DNA of 64,000 bases from an uncultured Collinsella sp. (lineage in GTDB: Bacteria > Actinomycetota > Coriobacteriia > Coriobacteriales > Coriobacteriaceae): contig CABRIC010000005.1 in the NCBI GenBank assembly GCA_902470905.1, forward strand, positions 1-64,000. The letters are read 5' to 3'. Below are positions 6,976 to 15,079 of this stretch, in pieces. The notes under the pieces were generated by a model. It was not told where the DNA came from and made no database searches. It saw nothing but the letters and a program-made list of their open reading frames with translations. Both the position numbers and the translations under genes were made by a program. Position 1 is the stretch's first letter. The number at the start of each line of letters is the position of its first letter.

Positions 6976-7980
6976 TTATCGATTCTCAATACTTCCGATG
7001 TTCTTGAGCTCGATAGAGATGAGGCCGTTGGGTTCGTTGACGAACTCGATGTACTCGGAGTTCGAACCCATCTCGGCCGGGAAGCTGATTTCGATACCCG
7101 TGTCGGTACGGATCTTGTGATTGCGCACAGCTGCGCGCTCGACCTGTTTGCGCTCCACAGGCACGCGCTCGGGCACCTTCTCCTCGGTCAGTGCCGCGCG
7201 CACGCTCTCCTTGATAACCGGCTCGTCCTCAAAGACCTCATCGACGATATCCCAAGGCGGCAGCTCCTCGTCGTCTTCAACCTTCTCGGCAACAGCGGCT
7301 TTGACCTTGGCGAGCGCTACGGCCGTGTTGGCGCCGTGTTCTTCAGCGACCTCCTCGACCACGCGCGTCACCGTGTCGATGACCTCCTTACCCGAAACGC
7401 CCGTGTCGCATTGCAGCAGGCCGTCGGGAATGAGCATGCGATCCTCGCCGGCAATCTTGCGTTTCTTATCCACATAGCCGATCTCCATGGTGCTTGCACG
7501 CACGATTGCATAGCTCGGCACCTTTTGCGAAGGGTTCGGCAGAATGGCATAGTGGCGCGCGATGTCGTTACGCACCTCGCCCTCTTCGCGACCCACCTCG
7601 TGCATGAATGCCTGCTTGGAGCCCAGCAGCATCACGGCAAACCAGCGGGCATCCTCATCATCGTCAAAGTCCGCCACAAGCACGTCAGTGGACTCGGCCT
7701 TCTCGGCCTTGGTGAGTTCGGAAGAGATGAACTCCGCAATCTGCTTCGACAGGTCCACGAACTCACGCTCACCAAAGAAATAGCCCTTGAGCTCGCCGCC
7801 GAATGCGGAGTTCTCGGCAAACGTGGCACGCTTGTTGTCGGCCGAAGTACGAGCGCGCCGCAGGTGCGTGGTCACGAAGTTGCGCACGGTACGGCTCTCG
7901 ATATCGAGCTCGCGCTGGCTCATGACGTTGACGGCAGAGTCAAAGTCCAGGATATGCAGAATCGCGTGATTGATTTTCAT
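6976..7980 (-). CDS. Nucleoid-associated protein (NdpA/YejK family)
   Basis: The 334-residue protein matches the 37-kDa nucleoid-associated family: N-terminal MKINHAILHILDFDSAVNVMSQRELD, a middle GYFFGEREFVDLSKQIAEFI, and the C-terminal KIRTDTGIEISFPAEMGSNSEYIEFVNEPNGLISIELKNIG. Members bind the nucleoid; their precise role is unclear. Start ATG 7980 (MKINHA) is preferred because the ATG at 7989 has no spaced ribosome binding site. It is monocistronic, with a bidirectional terminator just after the stop. Confidence 0.85.
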   Translation of the reverse strand: MKINHAILHILDFDSAVNVMSQRELDIESRTVRNFVTTHLRRARTSADNKRATFAENSAFGGELKGYFFGEREFVDLSKQIAEFISSELTKAEKAESTDVLVADFDDDEDARWFAVMLLGSKQAFMHEVGREEGEVRNDIARHYAILPNPSQKVPSYAIVRASTMEIGYVDKKRKIAGEDRMLIPDGLLQCDTGVSGKEVIDTVTRVVEEVAEEHGANTAVALAKVKAAVAEKVEDDEELPPWDIVDEVFEDEPVIKESVRAALTEEKVPERVPVERKQVERAAVRNHKIRTDTGIEISFPAEMGSNSEYIEFVNEPNGLISIELKNIGSIENR

Positions 7981-8054
7981 ATACGGCATTCCGTTCTAGA
8001 TCGAATTGAGCACGAACCAGTATAGCGGTCAAGCCCGCCCCAGGCGCATCGAAG

Positions 8055-8089
8055 ATTGGTGCATCGGGGATAGGTTGCTTTGCACCAAT
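8055..8089. repeat. Palindromic repeat, GGTGCA-type (copy 1)
   Basis: ATTGGTGCA (8055-8063) and TGCACCAAT (8081-8089) form a perfect 9-bp stem around a loop containing GGGGATAGGTTG. The 30-nt core 8058-8087 recurs at 9271-9300 with only a few substitutions, so the DUF2974 gene is flanked by two copies in the same orientation. Confidence 0.75.
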
Positions 8090-8091
8090 GG

Positions 8092-9252
8092 TTAGCGCAT
8101 GAGCTCGGACTGCCAAGCCTCGAGCTGTTCTGCCAAACTCTTGCCGGCAGCGGGCATGTCGATCTGAGGTCGTTTGGGCAGCAGTGCGCATTTAAGGATT
8201 GCCACGATGGTCTGCGAGACAAAGCGTCGTGTATCCTCGTCAAAGCCTTGCGCAGCCTGGAGCATCACGGGCAGGCTCTCGCGCAGATTCCCAGCGATAT
8301 CCGCAAACCGCTCAGCACCCGTAGCCTCAAACACGGAGAACAACGCATCTACAAAACGCTCGCGTTCGCTAGGCGACACTGCAAGCAGCATCTCGCGAAT
8401 GGAACCATCAACGTATCGAGCACCGGCAGACAGGCGCTCACAGTACACGAAGTCGTGACCATCAACCACCCAGCTAAAGGGATTGTGCTGCAGCAGGCTG
8501 AACTCGGTGCTCTCAACGATGGCATAGTCCTCCTGTGTCTCGAACATCATGCCAAAGATCGACGACCGAGGTAGCGTCTTGTCGATTCGACCGGAAAGAT
8601 CGGCAAAGGCGTTGCCGTTCAGAAACTCCTCGACGAAGCCCGGACCATCATGGGAATACGCCCGTTCGATTCGTTCACGGGCAACATCGGAGCACATCGC
8701 TGCACCGTACACCGCAAGGTTTCCACCCTTGGAATGACCCCCGCACAAAAGCGGCCCGCCAATCGCATCCGCCGCCTCGTCCACATAACGTGCCGCGGAT
8801 TCCTGGGCCGGCACAGGACACCGGAACGCCATGTTAAAGTCTTCTTTCCAGCCCACAATCGTACTATCGGTCCCCCGGAAGGAAAGATAACTAAACCCCG
8901 CCGGAAACCGGAACGCCATGGCTGCAAACTGCTCCGTCGCCACCATATCGCTCACAGCACGATAGCCGCAAACGTGCACGCCACGGTAGCGAGGACTTGC
9001 TGCCACGGCCTCCAACAAGGCCCTGCTCCCCTCCGGGTCCCACAAGTCGTCAATCATGTCCCGGTAGCACTCGGCACGCAGCAGCTCGCGTACGTCAAGG
9101 CCCTGCCAGTTCGTCAGCTCCGCCATATCACCCGGCAAACGCAAATAGGACAACCACGCAAAGACCAGGCTATCCACCGCGCAGAACGGCCGCTCCTCAA
9201 ACGGATCAAACGCCGTCTGGGCATAGGTCAAAAAATTAGGCGAATCCGACAT
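8092..9252 (-). CDS. DUF2974 (Mbeg1-like) alpha/beta-hydrolase-fold protein
   Basis: The 386-residue protein has the DUF2974 layout: an N-terminal helical part (residues 1-70), the segment AMAFRFPAGFSYLSFRGTDSTIVGWKEDFNM, then a nucleophile elbow GGHSKGGNLAVYGA with serine in a GxSxGG context, and SHDGPGF later. The fold is lipase-like, but substrates of the family are not well defined. ATG 9252 is preceded by GGGAGGG. The gene stands alone between two copies of a 30-bp palindromic repeat. No signal peptide is seen, so it should act in the cytoplasm. Confidence 0.75.
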   Translation of the reverse strand: MSDSPNFLTYAQTAFDPFEERPFCAVDSLVFAWLSYLRLPGDMAELTNWQGLDVRELLRAECYRDMIDDLWDPEGSRALLEAVAASPRYRGVHVCGYRAVSDMVATEQFAAMAFRFPAGFSYLSFRGTDSTIVGWKEDFNMAFRCPVPAQESAARYVDEAADAIGGPLLCGGHSKGGNLAVYGAAMCSDVARERIERAYSHDGPGFVEEFLNGNAFADLSGRIDKTLPRSSIFGMMFETQEDYAIVESTEFSLLQHNPFSWVVDGHDFVYCERLSAGARYVDGSIREMLLAVSPSERERFVDALFSVFEATGAERFADIAGNLRESLPVMLQAAQGFDEDTRRFVSQTIVAILKCALLPKRPQIDMPAAGKSLAEQLEAWQSELMR

Positions 9253-9270
9253 GGCCCTCCCATCAACTAT

Positions 9271-9300
9271 GGTGCATTGGGGTCAGGTTACTTTGCACCA
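9271..9300. repeat. Palindromic repeat, GGTGCA-type (copy 2)
   Basis: GGTGCA and TGCACC bracket TTGGGGTCAGGTTACTT. It is the same element as at 8058-8087, with the core GGGGTCAGGTT in place of GGGGATAGGTT. Confidence 0.75.
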
Positions 9301-9335
9301 AAAAGGCGCCCGGACCGTGTGGGCCCGGACGCCTT
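9301..9335 (-). terminator. Terminator of ldh
   Basis: On the minus strand AAGGCGTCCGG pairs with CCGGGCGCCTT (rc of 9325-9335 and 9303-9313), followed by TTTT from 9304-9301. Confidence 0.8.
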
Positions 9336-9366
9336 CATTGTAGCTTTTCGCTCTAGCGAGCTTGAT

Positions 9367-10317
9367 TTAGCAGGAGAAATCGACGCTGTCGATGATGTCC
9401 TTGAGGGCCTTGGCGGAGACGGTGAGCTCATGCTGCTCGTCGTCGTTCAGCGGCACGGGGACGCGGCAGACAACGCCGTCGCGCCCAACGACGGTCGGCA
9501 TGGAGATGGCAAGATCGGACAGGCCATACTCGCCCACCATGAGCGAGGAGACAGGCAGAACGGTCTGCTCATCGCGCATAACGGCGGTGCAGATGCGCTT
9601 GACGGCCATGGCGACGCCATAGTAGGTGGCGTGCTTCTTCTCGATGATGGTGTAGGCGGAGTTCTTGACGTCCTCGGCGATGCGCTTCTCGGCAGCCTCA
9701 TGCTCCAGATGGCCGTGAAGCTCGCAGAAGGTGTTCAGCGGAACGCCGGCAACCTGAGCGCTGGACCAAGCGACAAACTCGGAGTCACCGTGCTCACCCA
9801 TGACGTAGGCCTGAACGTCGCGCGGATCGACCTCGACGTGAGCGCCGAGCATCTGCTGCAGACGGCCGGTGTCGAGCACGGTGCCGGAGCCGATGACGTG
9901 ACCCTCGGGCAGGCCGGACATCTTGATGGCGGCGTAGGTCAGAACGTCGACCGGGTTGGAAACGATTAGCAGAATGCCGTCGAAGCCGGACTTCTTAATC
10001 TCGGGGATAATGGACTTAAAGATGTTGACGTTCTTGTTGACCAGGTCCAGGCGGGTCTCACCGGGCTTCTGGGCAGCGCCAGCAGTGACGACGATCATAG
10101 CGGCGTCGGCGACATCGGAATAATCACCGGCGTAGATCTTCATCGGCTCGGCAAACGTCATGCCGTGCGCGATATCCAGGGCCTCACCCTCGGCGCGGTT
10201 CTTGTCCACGTCGATGAGGACCATCTCGGAGAACAGACCGCTCTGCATCAGTGCGAACGCCGAAGACGAACCGACGAAACCGCACCCGACAATAGCGACC
10301 TTCTTCTCGTTAACCAT
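9367..10317 (-). CDS. ldh: L-lactate dehydrogenase
   Basis: The 316-residue NAD-dependent enzyme reduces pyruvate to L-lactate in fermentation. It shows the Rossmann loop VGCGFVGSSSAFAL, the cofactor-selecting LIDVDKNRAEGEALD, the substrate arginine region AAQKPGETRLDL, SNPVD, and the catalytic histidine in VMGEHGDSEF. ATG 10317 follows GGGAG. A strong hairpin at 10344-10374 lies upstream, and a terminator with a T-run follows the stop. L-lactate specificity is inferred from the family; malate dehydrogenase is unlikely given GEHGDSE with an LDH-like length. Confidence 0.93.
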   Translation of the reverse strand: MVNEKKVAIVGCGFVGSSSAFALMQSGLFSEMVLIDVDKNRAEGEALDIAHGMTFAEPMKIYAGDYSDVADAAMIVVTAGAAQKPGETRLDLVNKNVNIFKSIIPEIKKSGFDGILLIVSNPVDVLTYAAIKMSGLPEGHVIGSGTVLDTGRLQQMLGAHVEVDPRDVQAYVMGEHGDSEFVAWSSAQVAGVPLNTFCELHGHLEHEAAEKRIAEDVKNSAYTIIEKKHATYYGVAMAVKRICTAVMRDEQTVLPVSSLMVGEYGLSDLAISMPTVVGRDGVVCRVPVPLNDDEQHELTVSAKALKDIIDSVDFSC

Positions 10318-10343
10318 TAGAAGCTCCCATCTCTCTCCACAAA

Positions 10344-10374
10344 CAAGCCGCCCGGGAACGACCCGAGCGGCTTG
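10344..10374 (-). terminator. Hairpin between the aminotransferase gene and ldh
   Basis: CAAGCCGCCCGGG (10344-10356) pairs with CCCGAGCGGCTTG (10362-10374), 12 of 13 positions. On the minus strand it is followed by TTGTTTG, a weak U-tract. It may terminate the upstream aminotransferase transcript or act in the ldh leader. Confidence 0.55.
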
Positions 10375-10518
10375 CCGTGATCCCAATACATCCAATCGGG
10401 ACTTTGATTATGCTCCTATTCGCAGCCAAAAATCGACCGTTTACCGAAATTATTTGCAGAATTCGTAAAATAACTGCACGAAATCGGTTTCGAGCTATTG
10501 ACGAGCCGAAATAGCTTT

Positions 10519-11682
10519 CTAATACAGGCCCGCCTCGCGAATGGCCTCGACAGCCAAAGCGATCTGGTCGGGCGGCAAGACCAGCGCCATGCGCACGTGC
10601 CCCTCACCCGAAGGACCAAAGCTCGCGCCCGGCGTCACCACAACGCCGGCCTTCTCCATGAGCTCCTCGCAAAACGCCATGGAATCGGTGCGGCCACCGG
10701 GAAGCTTGGCCCACACAAACATAGAGCCATGCGCGTTGGGGCGCTCCCAGCCCAGGCCCTCAAGACCGTCGCACAGGGCATCGCGGCGCTCCTGGTACTT
10801 CAGACGCTGCGCCTCGACCTCATCGCGCGGACCGTTCAAGCAGGCGATAGCAGCCTTCTGGATCGGGAAGAACATACCGAAGTCGATCTGGCCGCGCAGC
10901 TTGGCAAAGGCCGAGACCACATCCTCGCGACCGACCAAAAAGCCGATGCGCGCGCCGGTGACGTTAAACGACTTAGAGAGCGAGAAGAACTCCACGCCCA
11001 CCTCGAGCGCGCCGGGATACTGCAAAAAGCTTCCGCCCGGCTCGCCGTCAAACACGATGTCGGAGTACGCGTTGTCATGGACGATGAGCAGGTCGTGCTC
11101 GCGGGCGAAAGCGATAATCTCCTCGTAGACCTCGGGCGTACCCACCGAGCCGACCGGGTTCGCGGGCAGCGACACGATCATATACTTGGCGCGATCGGCC
11201 ACCTCGGGATCGATACCCGCCACATAGGGCAGGTAATTATGCTCGGCAACCAGCGGATAGTATTCGAGCTTGGCATCGGCGATCTTGGCACCCGCCTCAA
11301 AGACCGGGTAGCACGGATCGGGAACCAGAATGGTGTCACCCGGATCGAGCAGGGCCAGGCCCAAATGGCCCACGCCCTCCTGTGTGCCGTTGCACGACTG
11401 CACCATAGACGGTGTGATGCCCGAAACGCCAAAGCGGCGCTCGTAGTAATCGCACACGGCTTGCTTAAGCTCGGGCAGATCGCGCAGGGCATACTTCCAC
11501 ATCTCGGGGTCCTGGGCTGCCTGCGTGAGCGCCTCGACCACGTGGTCGTACGGCTTAAAGTCGGGTGTGCCCACGCTCATGTTGTAAATGGTCTTGCCCT
11601 GGGCCTTAAGCGCAAGAAGCTTGTTATTGAGCGAGGCAAAAACCTCCGCGCCAAAGCGGTCGAGACGCTGCGATGCCTGCAT
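10519..11682 (-). CDS. Class I/II PLP aminotransferase, possibly LL-diaminopimelate or N-acetyl-diaminopimelate aminotransferase
   Basis: The 387-residue protein is a fold-type I aminotransferase: IYNMSVGTPDFKPYDHV near the N-terminus, LVPDPCYPVFEAGA, SLPANPVGSVGT, HDNAYSDIVFDG, the PLP lysine in FFSLSKSFNVTGARIGFLVG, and HVRMALVLPP at the end. It belongs to the group containing PatA and DapL-like enzymes. The acetyl branch of lysine synthesis needs such an enzyme and none is in the dap operon, so this is a candidate, although other amino-acid substrates are equally possible. ATG 11682 follows AAAGGTGG. Confidence 0.85.
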   Translation of the reverse strand: MQASQRLDRFGAEVFASLNNKLLALKAQGKTIYNMSVGTPDFKPYDHVVEALTQAAQDPEMWKYALRDLPELKQAVCDYYERRFGVSGITPSMVQSCNGTQEGVGHLGLALLDPGDTILVPDPCYPVFEAGAKIADAKLEYYPLVAEHNYLPYVAGIDPEVADRAKYMIVSLPANPVGSVGTPEVYEEIIAFAREHDLLIVHDNAYSDIVFDGEPGGSFLQYPGALEVGVEFFSLSKSFNVTGARIGFLVGREDVVSAFAKLRGQIDFGMFFPIQKAAIACLNGPRDEVEAQRLKYQERRDALCDGLEGLGWERPNAHGSMFVWAKLPGGRTDSMAFCEELMEKAGVVVTPGASFGPSGEGHVRMALVLPPDQIALAVEAIREAGLY

Positions 11683-11699
11683 GGTGCCACCTTTCGATA

Positions 11700-11731
11700 T
11701 AAAAACGCGGCGCCCCGACAAGAGCGCCGCG
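11700..11731 (-). terminator. Terminator of nadE
   Basis: CGCGGCGC (11706-11713) pairs perfectly with GCGCCGCG (11724-11731), and on the minus strand TTTTT (11705-11701) follows. It sits between nadE and the aminotransferase start, so the two genes are probably separate transcription units. Confidence 0.8.
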
Positions 11732-11799
11732 CGATACGGGCCATCAGATTGCAAAAGTGTAACGCTTACAACCCCCGTATTGGTTCAATTTAGCCAACC

Positions 11800-13779
11800 T
11801 TAGTCAACTGGATTGAGCGCGTCGACCTGCGCAAGCCACAGACGCGAGCTAGCGTCACTCGGCATACGCCAATCGCCGCGCGGGCTGAGCGTCACCGAGC
11901 CCACCTTGGGACCATCGGGCAGGCAGCTGCGCTTAAACTGCTGGGCAAAGAAGCGACGGTAGAACGTACGTAGCCACGTGTGGACGGTCTTGGCGTCGTA
12001 GACGCCCTCGAAGCTCTTGAGCGCCATGCGGTAGATCTTGCCCGGCTCAAAGCCAAAACGCAACAGGTAGTAGAGGAAGTAGTCGTGCAGCTCGTACGGG
12101 CCCACCAAATCCTCGGTCTTCTGCGCAATCTCGCCGTCGCCCGTGGGCGGCAGAAGCTCGGGGGACACCGGCGTATCGAGGATATCGAGCAAGACCTCGG
12201 CAATGCGCCCGCCAAAGACATCAGCCGCATAGCGCACCAGATGGCGCACGAGCGTCTTAGGCACGCTCGCGTTGACGGCGTACATGCTCATGTGGTCGCC
12301 GTTATAGGTAGCCCAGCCGAGCGCCAGCTCCGACAGGTCGCCCGTGCCGATGACAAAGCCGCCAGCCTGGTTGGCCAGATCCATGAGAATCTGCGTGCGC
12401 TCGCGCGCCTGGCTGTTCTCGTAGGTCACGTCCTGCACGGCCGGATCATGCTCGATGTCCTTAAAGTGCTGCTCCACGGCTGCATGGATCGAGACTTTGC
12501 GAAAGCTCACGCCCAGGTCGCGAGCAAGCGACTCGGCATTCGACTTGGTGCGATGCGTCGTGCCGAAGCCGGGCATGGACACGGCTGTGATACCAGTGCG
12601 CGGCAGCCCCAGTGCATCGAAGGCACGCACGGTCACAAGCAGCGCCAGCGTGGAATCGAGACCGCCCGAAAGGCCGATGACGGCCGCCTTGGTGCCCGTA
12701 TGGGCAAGGCGGGTCTTGAGGCCCGCGGTCTGTAGATTGAGGATCGTCTCGCAGCGCTCGGCCAAGTCGCCATGGTCGGCCGGCACAAAGGGCGCGCGCG
12801 GGAAAACGCGGTCGATATCGCAGGCATCGCGCAGGACAGGTTCTTCGGCCAGTACGCCCTCAAACGAAAACTCAACGGTCGTGGCCTCCGGCGCATCGTC
12901 CGCGCGCGTCCACGTCGTCGAGCGACGGCGCTCGGCAACCAGACGGTCAAGGTCAACATCGGCGACGGCCATATCGCAGGTAAGCAGTTTGGTCGCGGCG
13001 AGCTTCGAACCGTTTTCGTAGACGAGGTTCTCGCCTGCAAAGACCATGTCGGTCGTGGACTCGCCCTCGCTCGCGTCCGCATAGGCATAGGCGCAGTACA
13101 GGCGCGCACTCTGGTTGGAAATGAGGCTGCGGCGGTAATCCGCCTTACCAATGATTTCGTCCGAAGCCGACGGGTTGAGAATCACCGTCGCACCGGCAAG
13201 CGCCATCTCGGTCGAAGGCGGCGCCGGCACCCACAGGTCCTCACAGACCTCAACGCCCAGCACCATATCCTCGGCACCCTCATCACAGCAACGGTAGATA
13301 AGCCCCGAACCCAGCGGAACCGGACCCTGACCGGCAAATTCAACCCACACGGGATCCGCAGGCGCCGGAGCAAACCAACGGCGCTCATAGAACTCGCCAT
13401 AGTTGGGCAGATACTTCTTGGCCGTGAGGCCCAAAAGCTCGCCCGCACAGCACACGGCCGCGCAGTTGTAGATGTTTTCAGCCACCGCAACGGGCAAGCC
13501 AACGGTAAAGACGATCGGCAGCTCACGGGTTTCATCGAGTATGTGCACCAGCGCTGCTTCGCAGGCATGCAGCAGCGTGCGGTTATGGAACAGGTCGGCC
13601 GCGGTATAGCCGGTCAGGTTAAGCTCGGGCAGCACCAGCGCGCGAACGCCGCGCTCGGTAGCCTCGCGAACAGCCGCCAGCGCAACCTCGACATTGCCCT
13701 CGACATCGGCCACGCGAATCCGCGGCGAGGCCGCCGCCACACGCAAAAAGCCATCAGACTGAGAAAGGTGAAGATTCAT
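11800..13779 (-). CDS. nadE: Glutamine-dependent NAD+ synthetase
   Basis: The 659-residue enzyme amidates nicotinic acid adenine dinucleotide to NAD using glutamine. The N-terminal nitrilase-type glutaminase (about residues 15-300) carries Glu in LPELNLTGY, Lys in KKYLPNYGEFYE and Cys in GVEVCEDLW. The C-terminal ATP-pyrophosphatase synthetase domain (about 350-650) has the P-loop GLSGGLDSTLAL, GTGDLSELALGW and the long tail of the large two-domain form. Both active sites look intact. ATG 13779 follows GGGAGC. It is divergent from the membrane protein gene at 13983. Confidence 0.95.
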   Translation of the reverse strand: MNLHLSQSDGFLRVAAASPRIRVADVEGNVEVALAAVREATERGVRALVLPELNLTGYTAADLFHNRTLLHACEAALVHILDETRELPIVFTVGLPVAVAENIYNCAAVCCAGELLGLTAKKYLPNYGEFYERRWFAPAPADPVWVEFAGQGPVPLGSGLIYRCCDEGAEDMVLGVEVCEDLWVPAPPSTEMALAGATVILNPSASDEIIGKADYRRSLISNQSARLYCAYAYADASEGESTTDMVFAGENLVYENGSKLAATKLLTCDMAVADVDLDRLVAERRRSTTWTRADDAPEATTVEFSFEGVLAEEPVLRDACDIDRVFPRAPFVPADHGDLAERCETILNLQTAGLKTRLAHTGTKAAVIGLSGGLDSTLALLVTVRAFDALGLPRTGITAVSMPGFGTTHRTKSNAESLARDLGVSFRKVSIHAAVEQHFKDIEHDPAVQDVTYENSQARERTQILMDLANQAGGFVIGTGDLSELALGWATYNGDHMSMYAVNASVPKTLVRHLVRYAADVFGGRIAEVLLDILDTPVSPELLPPTGDGEIAQKTEDLVGPYELHDYFLYYLLRFGFEPGKIYRMALKSFEGVYDAKTVHTWLRTFYRRFFAQQFKRSCLPDGPKVGSVTLSPRGDWRMPSDASSRLWLAQVDALNPVD

Positions 13780-13982
13780 AAGAATGCTCCCGTGCGTAGA
13801 CGCTATTCAACACAATTAGCAAGCCCTATTGTAGTTCAACTACCGGGTGGAACCGCATCCCACCAACTTGGTGAGCTATTGATGAGTTGATGGTATCTGT
13901 TAAATGTCACGTACGATTCACATCTGGTGGGTACCCTGATGGCTACACGAAACGAAGCAGATTTACACCGGGAGGACCCCGT

Positions 13983-14939
13983 ATGACAACCAAGTACACC
14001 GACGCGCCGCGCACGCGCGTCATGACGCCGGCATCGCTCAACAACGGCGTGCACGAGAACCATTCCATCGGACAGACCATGGCCATCGCGCCCAAAAAGG
14101 GCCTGTTCGACGACATTTCCATTCCCCAGATCATTGCCGGCGCCGCAGCTGCCGCCACGAGCGTGGCGCTTGCTTCAAAGATCGGCATTGCCGGCTCGGT
14201 GATTGGTGCCGCTGTGAGCTCAGTCATCACTGTTGTGTCCTCGCAGGTCTATCGCCACTTTATCTCCGCCAGCGCCGAAGCAATCAAGGGCACGCATGCC
14301 GCTGTCGACTACCCTGCCGGCGCCTACGAGCCCGTTGAGCCCGATGTCGAGGAGCACCTAGGTGGCGCCGCGACCACGCAGGAGATGCGCCAGGTTGCGG
14401 GACGCGCGACCACGGCGCGCGTCGCCCCTAACAGTCTGCGCGCCAAGGCGGCGGCAGAGCGCAGCCAGACGCAAAAGAAGGTCATCGTCTTCTCGATCGC
14501 TATCGCCATCGTCGCGGTCATCGTCTGCGCCGGCGCCATCCTTATCACCACCGCCGGCGAGGGTCTGGGCGAGCGCCCCGAGCCAATCCTTTCGTCGCGC
14601 ACGACCGAGAGCGATGCAAATGGCAACACCCAGTCGCAAGATCAGCAGGCACAGGCGGACGGCACGCAAGACAGTTCTACCTCTGCCGATTCGTCCTCGA
14701 ACACCCAAAGCCAATCGCAGGGCACCGATTCCTCTACGGCCAGCAGTGACACGCCGTCCGGCACGACCGACTCAAGCCAAACGACTGACGGTTCGCAGCC
14801 GAGCACGGGCGGCCAGACGAGTAGCGACAACACGTCGGGAACGGGCGCAGCAGACAACAGCAACACCAACAGCTCGAGCGGAACCGCGTCCGGCACGGCA
14901 TCTGACAACTCGAGCCAAGGCACGGCATCGGGCAACTAA
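13983..14939 (+). CDS. Membrane protein with Ser/Thr/Gln-rich tail, function unknown
   Basis: The 318-residue product has an alanine-rich hydrophobic segment near residues 47-75 (IIAGAAAAATSVALASKIGIAG...), a linker with charged residues, a clear single membrane helix near residues 168-190 (VIVFSIAIAIVAVIVCAGAILI), and a C-terminal tail of about 110 residues made almost only of Ser, Thr, Gln, Gly, Asp and Asn. The tail would be outside the cell and looks like a flexible wall-spanning or glycosylated linker. ATG 13983 is used because GGGAGG precedes it. No family recognised. A terminator follows at 14974. Confidence 0.7.
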   Translation: MTTKYTDAPRTRVMTPASLNNGVHENHSIGQTMAIAPKKGLFDDISIPQIIAGAAAAATSVALASKIGIAGSVIGAAVSSVITVVSSQVYRHFISASAEAIKGTHAAVDYPAGAYEPVEPDVEEHLGGAATTQEMRQVAGRATTARVAPNSLRAKAAAERSQTQKKVIVFSIAIAIVAVIVCAGAILITTAGEGLGERPEPILSSRTTESDANGNTQSQDQQAQADGTQDSSTSADSSSNTQSQSQGTDSSTASSDTPSGTTDSSQTTDGSQPSTGGQTSSDNTSGTGAADNSNTNSSSGTASGTASDNSSQGTASGN

Positions 14940-14973
14940 GCACATTTGCCTCTCATAGATAACCGACCTGTAT

Positions 14974-15010
14974 AACGGGCGCGAATCGACAGCGGTTCGC
15001 GCCCGTTTGC
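14974..15010 (+). terminator. Terminator after the membrane protein gene
   Basis: AACGGGCGCGAA (14974-14985) pairs perfectly with TTCGCGCCCGTT (14996-15007), followed by a short TTT. Confidence 0.7.
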
Positions 15011-15079
15011 CTTGGGCGCCGCCATGGCGAACGCTATGCGATGGTAAGATGCTTTACATGTGTAAAGAGGAGATTTGCC

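Noticed and set aside
8055..9300. CRISPR-like array from the two 30-bp repeats
   Set aside because: Only two copies, separated by a 1.2-kb gene, with no spacers or cas genes.
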